From assembly GCA_025667525.1 (NCBI GenBank), contig CM046882.1, positions 527,336,618-527,400,617 on the forward strand: DNA of 64,000 nt. The letters are read 5' to 3'. The stretch comes from Glebionis coronaria. Lineage: Eukaryota; Streptophyta; Magnoliopsida; Asterales; Asteraceae. A program made the translations under genes and the position numbers. Shown here in pieces: positions 23,201-34,178 of this stretch. The first letter of the stretch is position 1. Every line of letters begins with the position of its first letter. The notes under the pieces are model-generated. The model made no database searches, was not told the DNA's origin, and saw nothing but the letters and a program-made list of their open reading frames with translations.

Positions 23201-26200
23201 CTGGTAGCAAAGAGAGGAAAAGATGGACGAACTTACAATCTTCCTACTGCTAACGAGGTAGCTGGTCTTATCGTAGGTGACTTAGATACATGCGTAGAGC
23301 AGAGAGATATAATTATAGAAAAACACCGTGAAGGTTTTGAACGTATAAACCTATTTCATCCTTTGTATCTTCCGTTGCAATACCCGCTCTTGATGCCACG
23401 TGGGCAAGATGGGTATCATTTGGAAATACCGCATAGAAAGCAACGTTTTCAAACTGAAGAAAGTGATGATGATATCCCAGATACACCACAATCTGATCCA
23501 CAACAGTCAACAACTGAAGTTGGACCTGCAACAGATAAAACAAAAAAGAAGAAAAAAATGGTTTCTATGCGAGAGTGGTTTGCGTTTCAAATTCAAGATC
23601 GACCGAATCAAGAAAATTTATTTGTTCGTGGAGGTCGTTTGTTTCAACAATTTCTTGTGGACGGATACACTATGGTTGAAACAGAACGTTTGTATTTTCA
23701 AAGAGCAAAACAGACAAAGCTTAGGTGTGATACGTACTCCAGCATAGTTAAAAGTATTGCTTCAGGGAATTCAGACCCAACAGTCCTTGGAAAATCAATT
23801 GTGTTGACATCCTCATTTACTGGTGGACCAAGGTACATGAAACAAAACTACATGGATGCCATGGCTTTGTGTAGATGGTATGGTTGCCCAGATTTGTTTA
23901 TTACAATGACTTGCAATGCTAACTGGCCAGAGATCGGACGTTTCATGCGAAAGCATAATTTAGCATCTTCGGATAGGCCTGATGTGATATCAAGAGTTTT
24001 TAAGCAAAAGCTGGACCTACTAACAAAGGATTTGAGGGACTTACGTTTATTCGGTCGTATGCAAGCACGTATGTTTCAAAACATCTTTTTATATACTATG
24101 CTACAGTCGTGTTATGTCATTAACATATGATTATATAAAACTTTTGTTTATTGAATTAACATGTTACATTTTGATGCAGTTGTATACACAGTTGAGTTTC
24201 AAAAAAGAGGACTTCCACACGCACACATATGTTTATTCTTGCATAAGGATGACAAGGTACCAAGCGCTGATCAAATTGACAAATACATTTCTGCCGAAAT
24301 ACCAGATAAGAACGATGATCCAGATTTGTACAAATTAGTATCCGATTTTATGATGCATGGTCCGTGCGGTTGTGATGACCCAAATCAAGCGTGTATGATC
24401 GATGAAAAATGTAGCAAGCATTTTCCAAAGAAATTCACTCAACGAAGTTCTGTTGACTCAGAAGGATATCCGGTTTATAGGAGACGTGACGACGGGAGAT
24501 ATGTTGAAAAGAGCGGAACTAAATTACACAACGGTTATGTAATTCCGTATAATGCTACACTCTTAAAACGTTACCAATGCCATATTAACGTTGAATGGTG
24601 TAACCAGACAGGGTCCATAAAATATTTGTTCAAATATATCAACAAAGGTCCTGATAGAGTGTCGGCACAGTTGTATGAACCTGTTACCATGGCAGATGGT
24701 ACACAAGTACAAAAACCGGTTGATGAAATTAAAGCGTTCTATGATTGCAGATACCTATCGGCTTGTGAGGCGGCATGGAGAATATTTGGATTTGAGATAC
24801 ATTACAGATACCCTGCTGTTGAACGGCTATCGTTTCATTTGCCGGGGGAGCAACAGATTTTATATGACGAGAACTCAGATCTTGAAAGTGTTATTCACAA
24901 ACCGTCAGTTGGACATAGTATGTTTGAAGGTTGGATGACAATGAATGAACTGTATCCGGCGGCACGTGAGCTAACTTACGCAGAATTTCCAACTAAGTTT
25001 GTGTGGAACGCGACTCAACGAAAATGGACATTTAGGAAGAAAGGAAAATCGATTGGTAGAATTCATAGTGTTCCAATTGCTACCGGCGATGCGTACTATT
25101 GTAGAATGTTACTAAATAGTGCAAAAGGATGTTTTAACCATGATCAAATAAAAAAGGTGAATGGTATTATATATCCTACTTTCAAAGAAGCTTGCTATGC
25201 AGCGGGTCTTTTAGAAGACGACAAGGAGTATGTTGATAGTATTAAAGACGCCGCACATTGGGCACCACCTGCGCAACTTCGAGACCTTTTTGTTACGTTG
25301 CTGTCTCAAAAAGAACTTACTATGCCGTTGACAGTTTGGTTACAAACATGGCACCTAATGGCCGACGATGTTCAACACAAAAGAAGACTATTACTAAAGA
25401 TTCCAGGTTAGATTAAATACCTTTTTTAGTATGTAAATTTATGATTGCTTAAAACTAAACATATTACCACCATATGCTTTAATCCTTTAAGACTTAACTG
25501 TTTGTAGTCAAACATAAAATCATTCATAACTATTTAGTGATGTATTTTGTCAAGACATAATTCATCTTAAGTATACCTGCACGTGGTACGTAAATTAGAC
25601 ATTTAGACCAATATAGGATGGTTTAGTTATTATCATTAGTGAACTTATATCAAATGCAGTGCGTAATATCCGTTTTATGTAAAAATTATATTGGTATTTC
25701 ACAACTCATAGGTAAACTGATGATTCCAGTCACGACTGTCTGTCGTATATTTACTGGAAACTAATCTGTGTCTAATTTTGTTAAAGCTGTATATAACAGT
25801 AACTAATATTATAGATTTTAATTAGTTTAATGTGTACTGCATCTTTTGTTACAGGTAAGACTTTCGTATAAGTGTTTTTCAATTTTTACAACAAATATGC
25901 AGAATTTATAGTTTTATACCTAATATAGGTTTATATTTAGTAAATATAACATGGTATAACACGTTTTAAAAACTATAATCTAATCTGTAATTTCTTTTAT
26001 AAATAGATTGTACTTTTTTTCTAACAAAAAAACGCTATATATCTTATGTATGCAGATTTGATCATTTCTGATGAAGAAAAAAAAAATGTTTGTTTGTTCT
26101 ACATCGAAAAACTTTTGCAATCACGAGGTTTTTCTTTAAAAGCTTGGCCAGAAATGCCATATCCGGATGATAGATACATAACAGACTTTGGGAATCGACT

Positions 26201-27716
26201 TATACATGACGAGACAGATTACAACCCTATACACTTACATGCTGAGTATGAACAGTTATACGGATCTTTAACCACTGAACAGAAAGGTGTCTACGACACA
26301 ATAATGGGTTCTGTTGAAGCAGGTACTGGTGGAGTTTACTTTGTATACGGATATGGAGGAACAGGGAAAACGTTTTTATGGAAAACTCTTGCTGCCGGGA
26401 TTAGAAGAAAAGGGGATATAGTATTAAATGTGGCATCCAGCGGTATTGCATCATTGCTAATGTCTGGTGGTAGAACTGCTCATTCAAGGTTCCATATTCC
26501 AATAAACGTTGACGAGACTTCCACTTGCTCAATTAGTCCAAATAGTGATTTGGGTGCATTATTAAAGAGATGTAAACTTATAATTTGGGATGAGGCACCA
26601 ATGGCTAATAAGCTTTGTTTTGAAGCATTAGATCGTTCTTTGAGAGATATACTACGTAAGAGTAGATTTGAAAGGTGTGAAGAACCATTCGGGAATATGA
26701 CTATGGTATTCGGTGGTGATTTTAGACAAATTTTACCTGTTGTTCCTAAAGGTTCACGACAAGACATTGTCAGTGCCTCTTTAAAGGAATCTTATTTGTG
26801 GGATCATTGTAAGGTTCTACGGTTAACCGCCAATATGAGGCTAACCGTGGGAGCACGACCCGAAGATGTGTCTGAGATACGCGAATTCGCTGATTGGATA
26901 TTAAAAGTTGGAGACGGGGAACTTGGTGATCCTAATGACGGTGAGGTTGAAATAGATGTACCAGAAGAAATACGAGTGGATGAAAGTGATGACCCGGTAA
27001 AATCTATTGTCGATTTTACCTATCCAAACCTTTTGGATAATATTGACGACCCTGCATACTTCCAAGAAAAAGCTATTCTTGCTCCAACAAACGAAATTGT
27101 AGACAATATTAACGAGAAATTGTTGGAGAAATTCCCCGGAGAAGAAATGGTTTTCTTAAGTTGCGATAGCATAGATAAAACCGAACGTGGCGCTGCTATA
27201 GATCAGTCGGTTTTCTCTACAGAGTTTATTAATGGGTTGAAATTCTCAGGTGTTCCAAACCATAGAATCGCTTTAAAAGTTGGTGTTCCGGTAATGTTGT
27301 TGCGAAATATAGATCAAGCAAATGGTTTGTGTAATGGGACCAGACTCCAAGTTCTACATTTAACAAGAACTTCCATTAGTGCACAAATCATTAACGGAAC
27401 AAACTTTGGAAAAAAAGTTATCATACCGAGGTTGAGAATTACACCGAGTGATAAACGTTTACCGGTAAAGATTGTAAGAAAGCAGCTTCCTTTGTCACTT
27501 TCTTTCGCAATGACTATAAACAAAAGTCAAGGCCAATCTCTTTCAAAAGTTGGTTTATATCTTCCACGACCTGTTTTCACCCATGGACAACTTTACGTTG
27601 CTGTTTCACGAGTAAAAAGCAAAAAGGGGTTGAAAGTTGTCGTTTGTGATGAGGATGGTAATATATCAAAGACTACTACCAACGTGGTGTACAAAGAAGT
27701 TCTTCACAATCTATGA
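20271..27716 (+). CDS. Helitron Rep-helicase transposase (1869 aa, 14 exons)
   Basis: Exons 20271-20457, 20540-20614, 20780-20851, 20952-21020, 21107-21244, 21349-21507, 21592-21645, 21726-21770, 21862-22062, 22159-22404, 22486-22927, 23035-24068, 24180-25406 and 26056-27716 join without a stop. Residues 1-415 are a disordered Ser/Thr/Asn-rich tail made of small exons. A zinc-finger-like region follows ([12 protein letters not shown]427/C430). The Helitron_like_N and Rep region has the HUH metal site HAH (921-923, in GLPHAHI) and the two-tyrosine motif YLFKY (Tyr 1056 and 1060) that cleaves and joins DNA. A PIF1-family SF1B helicase occupies about 1318-1869, with Walker A GYGGTGKT (1415-1422), Walker B IIWDEAP (Asp1495, Glu1496), [11 protein letters not shown] and a C-terminal YVAVSRVKS. 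All key residues are present, so it is probably active in rolling-circle-like transposition. Intron 13 (25407-26055) is the largest. Confidence 0.92.
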
Positions 27717-28099
27717 CCGATGTTCAACAAGTATGTTCATTTTATATTCATGCATTTTACTACATGTTTTGTCAATATTTCATTTTTTATCCAAGACATG
27801 TTTATCTAAAGACTAATTGCATTTTTATGCCAACATATAGGTGTTGATGCATTTGAATTTGCCAAACAACTACGCATGTATGGAAAACATCGTCTCACAC
27901 TAAGATCATCAACTTTGGAATTGAAAAACGCATGGATATCTTTATTCTAATGTTTTCAAAAATAATAACATTATATCGTGTAATGATACATGTTTAGTCT
28001 CGGATTATTGATTGTTTCATATATGAATGCTTCATGGTTTACATTATTCATTGTGTATTTCTCTTAAACACTTCTTACAAATTTAATTTTCTAAGGTAT
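27717..28099 (+). other. Rep-helicase 3' flank up to the Helitron end
   Basis: Noncoding AT-rich sequence between the TGA stop and the terminal hairpin. A GT..AG-like interval (about 27730-27840) may be a 3' UTR intron. Nothing else is seen. Confidence 0.4.
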
Positions 28100-28127
28100 C
28101 CCGTGATTCCACGGGTCTTTAAGCTAG
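28100..28127 (+). other. Helitron 3' terminal hairpin and CTAG end
   Basis: A perfect 6-bp stem CCCGTG/CACGGG with loop ATTC is followed by TCTTTAAG and CTAG, then T outside. Hairpin, spacing and CTRR ending match the conserved termination signal of Helitrons. Confidence 0.9.
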
Positions 28128-30355
28128 TATCCTAATAAACCAAAATAAAATACAACCCCCTTAAACTTGAAAAATTAACAAAGTTACCTAAAATAATTCA
28201 TGTGTACAATCGAATTATGCATGAGCATTAAAAATGTTTTAAAAACATTTCAAAATTCAACAACTTTTTTGACAAACCCGGATAGGCTGCGTAGCATTAA
28301 TACTTCTTTAATGCATGAGCAGCTTTAAGCCCATATAATTTGGTTAAAAAAACAGTTTAAAGCCCATAACAAATAAAATATCTTAAATATAGATTTTAAA
28401 AATTAGTAACGCATGGTAAGTACAAATAAAAAACAATAATGTTTTTTTGCAAATATTATTATTCTTTTACAAAAAGGTAATTATTTTAATATGTTGCGTA
28501 TAAAATAGATTCAAAGAACCGACGTTTTGTAATTTTAGACGTGTAAATGATAAAACAATTTTATTAAAAATTAAATTATGTAATCAATTATTATATAAAA
28601 GAGGGATGAAAGTTATTTTAAAGATATAAACAAGCTAAACGAATTTAAACAAAATTGAAAACAATAATTTAAATAAACTAAAAAATACAAATTATTTGAA
28701 AAAATTGAAGATAACAATTAATATATATTTTTAAACAAAATACAAATAAAGATTATTTAATAATAAAAAGCCATAAAAATTTGAATTTTAAAAACTGGTA
28801 TTAAACTAATTTTAACAATTGATATTAAATAATTTACAAACTCTTTAAGCTTAAAACATTAAAAACATTTCCTAACATAGCTTAATTGTACAAGCAAACC
28901 ATGCATGAATATTAAATGGGCATTAAAAAAGTTACCATATATAAAAGGAATTTAAGTATGGCTTTTTTTGTAAAAAAGCTTATAAATAGAAATATATGTT
29001 CGGATTGTAAGTAAAACTTTGCCATATAAATAATTTTATAAAAAAATCAATTTTTAGAAAAGAAAAATTATTATGTGTTTCAAATAAAATAAATCTAAAA
29101 AACCAATGTTTTTATAATTTAAAATTTTTAAATGTCATATAAATTAGATGAATAAATTTATTGTAAAAAAATTAAAAAGAAATAATAATTTTAAAGAAAT
29201 TGAAAATAACTTTAAATACATATTTTTGAATAAAATATAAATTGTACAAAATATTACATAGTATTACATAAAGGATGAAAGAAAATTAGTTTAAAAAATT
29301 TTAAAAGAACAAATTATTTTAACAAATTGAAAATATATTTAATAAGGAAACACAATTACTTAAAACCGGTGTTATTTTTCTTTTTAAAAACACTACCATA
29401 TTTAGCCAATCTTTTTCAAACCGCGTTAGAAAAAATTACTACACATTCAAGCATGCATAAAAAATGCATTTGACATGATACCATAATAAATCACTTTCTT
29501 ACAAAGAAGTAATGCTTAATTTACAAATTTTGAATCGGTTTTTTTAGTTGTGTCATTAAACAACGAAAATTTTGGCCTATTTTTGTTATCTCATTAATCA
29601 CATTAAAACCATTAATTAATTCATAATAGGTCTAATTCAAATTTCATTGACCTCTAATTGAATTTAATTCATAATTACATAAAAATTTAAATGCAATATT
29701 TCATCTAAAAAATAATAACGTGTTTTGAATTTGAAGCAAATTGATTTGGTGAGAATATTGGTTTTCAGGGTTTTTCTTACTCATATATAAACCCCATAAG
29801 TATGTGGTAAATTTTACACCAATAATTAGTCACACCTAATTCCAAACGATCAATATATAATGGCTACTTTTGTTGCATAATAATTTTGATATTGTCTATG
29901 TTGTTGTTTGTTTGCATCTTTTTAATTGTCAATGTTTTACAACTTTTTTTGTATGGGTTACTGACGTTTATGTTTAATTGTTTTGTGTGTTGTGTTTGTA
30001 GTGGCTGACGGTGGTAGAAGCTTATCCAAAACTTGAAGATAACTGATGAAGAAGAATTCTGGTAATAACATGAGACATGTAAGATCCAAAGAACATTTAT
30101 TCTAAACAACATTTATTTTAAACAAAATTTGTACAATTCTTTTCACATTTTTATTATATTAAGAGTATATAAATTTGTAATCAGACCATCGCAAGTCTCT
30201 GCATTATTTTTTTCATCAAGTTGAATGAAACTTTTATTTTGTTTATTGTTTTAGTTGTTTAAAGTTTGATTCATTTGTTGTGCAAGTTAAGTGTAATAGA
30301 ACATATACATATTTTTTTCTACTTTAAGTTCTGGTGGGTGTTTTTCTTTTTCCAT
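28128..30355. other. AT-rich intergenic, no gene seen
   Basis: The stretch is poor in open frames and dominated by A/T runs. A short ATGGCTACTTTTGTTGCA at 29860 resembles the first codons of the RPA-like gene but stops at once. No Helitron, LTR or TIR signature was recognised. Confidence 0.5.
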
Positions 30356-31355
30356 NNNNNNNNNNNNNNNNNNNNNNNNNNNNNNNNNNNNNNNNNNNNN
30401 NNNNNNNNNNNNNNNNNNNNNNNNNNNNNNNNNNNNNNNNNNNNNNNNNNNNNNNNNNNNNNNNNNNNNNNNNNNNNNNNNNNNNNNNNNNNNNNNNNNN
30501 NNNNNNNNNNNNNNNNNNNNNNNNNNNNNNNNNNNNNNNNNNNNNNNNNNNNNNNNNNNNNNNNNNNNNNNNNNNNNNNNNNNNNNNNNNNNNNNNNNNN
30601 NNNNNNNNNNNNNNNNNNNNNNNNNNNNNNNNNNNNNNNNNNNNNNNNNNNNNNNNNNNNNNNNNNNNNNNNNNNNNNNNNNNNNNNNNNNNNNNNNNNN
30701 NNNNNNNNNNNNNNNNNNNNNNNNNNNNNNNNNNNNNNNNNNNNNNNNNNNNNNNNNNNNNNNNNNNNNNNNNNNNNNNNNNNNNNNNNNNNNNNNNNNN
30801 NNNNNNNNNNNNNNNNNNNNNNNNNNNNNNNNNNNNNNNNNNNNNNNNNNNNNNNNNNNNNNNNNNNNNNNNNNNNNNNNNNNNNNNNNNNNNNNNNNNN
30901 NNNNNNNNNNNNNNNNNNNNNNNNNNNNNNNNNNNNNNNNNNNNNNNNNNNNNNNNNNNNNNNNNNNNNNNNNNNNNNNNNNNNNNNNNNNNNNNNNNNN
31001 NNNNNNNNNNNNNNNNNNNNNNNNNNNNNNNNNNNNNNNNNNNNNNNNNNNNNNNNNNNNNNNNNNNNNNNNNNNNNNNNNNNNNNNNNNNNNNNNNNNN
31101 NNNNNNNNNNNNNNNNNNNNNNNNNNNNNNNNNNNNNNNNNNNNNNNNNNNNNNNNNNNNNNNNNNNNNNNNNNNNNNNNNNNNNNNNNNNNNNNNNNNN
31201 NNNNNNNNNNNNNNNNNNNNNNNNNNNNNNNNNNNNNNNNNNNNNNNNNNNNNNNNNNNNNNNNNNNNNNNNNNNNNNNNNNNNNNNNNNNNNNNNNNNN
31301 NNNNNNNNNNNNNNNNNNNNNNNNNNNNNNNNNNNNNNNNNNNNNNNNNNNNNNN
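30356..31355. other. assembly gap of exactly 1000 N
   Basis: The round length marks a scaffold placeholder rather than measured sequence. It must contain most of the 5' LTR of the following copia element and the left part of the tandem-repeat unit into which that element inserted. Confidence 0.99.
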
Positions 31356-31374
31356 ATCTAGTAGACCCAACAAG

Positions 31375-31390
31375 TGGTATCAGAGCCTGG
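31375..31390 (+). other. primer-binding site (initiator tRNA-Met type)
   Basis: TGGTATCAGAGC starts two bases after the 5' LTR end, the standard tRNA-Met-complementary primer site of plant copia elements. Confidence 0.9.
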
Positions 31391-31444
31391 GAGGGTCTGT
31401 ATACAAGAAGAATCAAGTTTTCTTATTACTGACATTTTTTTATC

Positions 31445-34147
31445 ATGTCTGCCTCAACTTCTACTCAAACAGGAGAAGACAGCACTCCTAAAATTGTGCA
31501 ACCTCAGCAGATCCTTGCTACGGTCTCAAACACGAATGGTAAATTCCCTCTTCTGAAAAAGGGTGAATATGAAAACTGGGCAATGAAGATGGAATGGTGG
31601 ATCACCAATACTGATCAAGATCTTTGGAAGATCATTCTGAATGGGAACAGCAGGAAGCTTACTGGAAGAGACAAGAATGGTAATATTACCCTTCTTGATC
31701 CTAAATCTCATGAAGAAATCATAGCTATTCAGAAGGAGGTCAAAGCAAAAACAATTTTGCTTCAATCTCTTCCTGAAGATCACATGGGTGACTTCTACCA
31801 TTTGGATGATGCCAGAGAGATCTGGAATGGCAGAAAAGCAAGGTTTGGTGGCAATGAGGAGTCAAAGAAAATGCGAAGATCCATGCTGAGAGATGAATTC
31901 ACAGAATTCAAAATCTCAGAAACTGAAGGTCTACATCAAGGGTATGATAGGTTTCAGAAGATATTGAGCCAGTTGAATCAACTTCGGTCAAAGCCTGATG
32001 ATGGTGATATTAATGCAAGGTTTCTTAACGCCTTACCCTACTCATGGAATCAGGTGGTGATCTCTCTCAAAGCCAAAGGTGGGCTTGACTATCTCAACTT
32101 TGATGATCTGTTTCATAGGCTCAGAACATTCGAACCTCATGTGAGAGGATTTTCGAGCGACTCTTTTCCCACTCCTTCTAACTCCGCCTTTGTGAGTTCT
32201 ATGGCATCCAGTCCCATGTCATATGCAAGTAGCCCAAGCAATACTGTGTCCTCTCAGCACACTCTTCAGCATACTTCTGCTCCTGATCCTACTGCCAAGA
32301 CTGGTAGTATGGTAGAAGCCGTTCTTCATTCTTTTATGGCTGATGTTAATGCTGAACAACAACTTGCTTTTGATGACTTCAAACAGGTCGATAAGCTTGA
32401 CCTGGATGAAATGGATCTTAAATGGCAGATGGCCATGCTCACTCTAAGGGTTCACAAGTTTGAGAAGAAAGCTGGATGGAAATTTAATTACAACCCTCAG
32501 GAGCCAGCAAGATTCGACAGAAGCAAGGTTCGATGCTATAACTGCCAGCAACAAGGTCACTTTGCAAGGGAGTGCCCTAGCAAGAATGATTAGGAGAAGA
32601 GCAGGTACTCCGCTTTCAAGGTTCAGGAGATAAAAGATGACAAGAAGGCATTGGTATCTGTTGACTCTATGGTCAACTGGAATGATCATCAGGCTTCTAC
32701 TCTAGAATCAGCTGAGTCCTCAACTGACGTGTTTGCAATGATTGCTGGGAATCTCTCTGATGCAGAAGAAGCAGACGAGTTTGCTCTTATGGGCATCTCA
32801 CCTCAAGTACAACATTGTCCTCTTGGTTGTCATGATAAATACTCAGAATTGTTGTCCCAATTTAATGAAGTAAATGATCAAAATGATAAGTATTTTTTAG
32901 AGGTTCAAGCCTATAAGGCTTCATTAAACACATTGGAACAACAAAAGAGGTGGTTACAAGATACTCAACGTGCGTATGAGGATAAAATGAGGATACTAAG
33001 CATCGATTTAGAAAACACGACAAATATGCTTAAATATACAGAAACAGTAAGAGATGCTAGTATCAAAGAAAAAGAGGAGATGCAAGGAAAATTAGATGCT
33101 ACAATGCAAAGATTTGAAAAATGGCAAAAGGCACCTAAAAATCTTTCAAAATTAATTGATAGTAGCATGTATGGTAGAACTAAAAGAGGCTTAGGATTTG
33201 AAAAATATATTGACTCAGAAGATATCTTTGATTTATCTTTTTCAAGTGTCTTTGATGCCGACAAAGAGGATGAGGGAAAACCTAGTTACAATAGGTTTAA
33301 ACCAGCAGCAGAAATGCATGCTGTCCCTCCTCCTCTTACTAGAACTTTTATGCCCACTTCATGGCATAATGACTTGGATGGATCACAGATGCTTGAGTCC
33401 CCAACAAGTTCTACTAATACTAATGACTTTGTCTCATGTACTTTCAGTGACAAAGCCAGTGACTCTGCATCTAGTGGTTCAAGTGAAGAGTCAAGACCTA
33501 CAAGTTCCAAGTTGAATGAACATGCTGCTACTGGTTCTAGGAAGTGTGAAGAAAGAGTTGCTGTTGTGTCAAGTGTGTCTGGTCCTAGTTTATTGAGTCC
33601 TAGGAAGAATGTTTCTCCTAGAATTGTGTGTAATAAAGTAGGCAGTATGAAATAATGTCATTCTAATAAAAGGTATTTCAAAACATGTTTTGTTTGTAGC
33701 AGTGCCTTTCATTTAATTAAAGATTGTGATTATTATGACACACATGCTTCTGTTAATCATGCTTTTCCTGCTCCTGGTCCACCAGGAGCTGCCCCATATG
33801 CTTCTAGAAGGCTTAATCCTAGTGCTCAATCGTTTACTTCTTCTAGAAGGTCCTCTCCTTTAGTTTCTGATCATTGGAGACACTTTGGATTACAAACCAC
33901 TAGTAATTATTTTCAAAATTTTAATCCAGTTTATCCACATAATATGGACCACACGTATTTTGGTTTGGGAAGTTTGGGAACTGCTGTTAAGCCCTCAGCA
34001 GGTTGTTCTTGGTCCAATAATAATACCCATATGATGCATAGGCAACCAAGGAACAACGGTGGATCTCATCAATCTTCTTGGCACTCATCTAAAGATCCAC
34101 AAGGCAGGCTCAAACCTGAAAAGGTTTGGGTCCCCTTAAGACACTAA
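31445..34147 (+). pseudogene. copia gag, interrupted by two stops
   Basis: The frame opens at ATG 31445. It encodes a capsid-like N-terminus (GEYENWAMKMEWWI, as in UBN2/DUF4219 gag), a DEFTEFK and YDRFQKILSQLN region, and a zinc knuckle CYNCQQQGHFAREC. It then meets TAG at 32591 and continues in the same frame through a Gln/Lys-rich coiled-coil stretch (about 32840-33130) to TAA at 33653. A second cysteine motif CFVCSSAFHLIKDC and the end VWVPLRH follow, with the stop at 34145. The two internal stops look like later mutations because the frame resumes with family-typical sequence. The long C-terminal extension and second zinc finger are unusual for small copia gags. Confidence 0.8.
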
Positions 34148-34178
34148 CTTTTGCATCTTTATTAACTTGTTGTTGTAG

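Larger units (their letters stand above)
9758..28127 (+). mobile_element. complete autonomous-type Helitron, 18.37 kb, five genes
   Basis: The left terminus is A|TCTATATCTATTTTATATAATAAAA, the TC-starting AT-rich end typical of plant Helitrons. The right terminus is a 6-bp hairpin (CCCGTG, loop ATTC, CACGGG; 28100-28115), then eight bases, then CTAG|T. The A and T flanks fit insertion between A and T of an AT dinucleotide without target duplication. Inside lie intact genes for an RPA70-like protein, a triple B3 protein (minus strand), an acidic SIM-rich protein, a 140-aa protein and a Rep-helicase. No stop codon or frameshift disrupts any of the five models, implying a recent insertion. RepHel and RPA are the known core of plant Helitrons. 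The other genes look like cargo or accessory genes. Confidence 0.9.

Noticed and set aside
29858..29880. ATGGCTACTTTTGTTGCA resembling the RPA-like start, as a second Helitron fragment
   Set aside because: The match is 18 bases, followed at once by a stop, and no other RPA or Helitron sequence is nearby.
30266..31491. Long open frames across the gap
   Set aside because: They consist almost wholly of undetermined bases.
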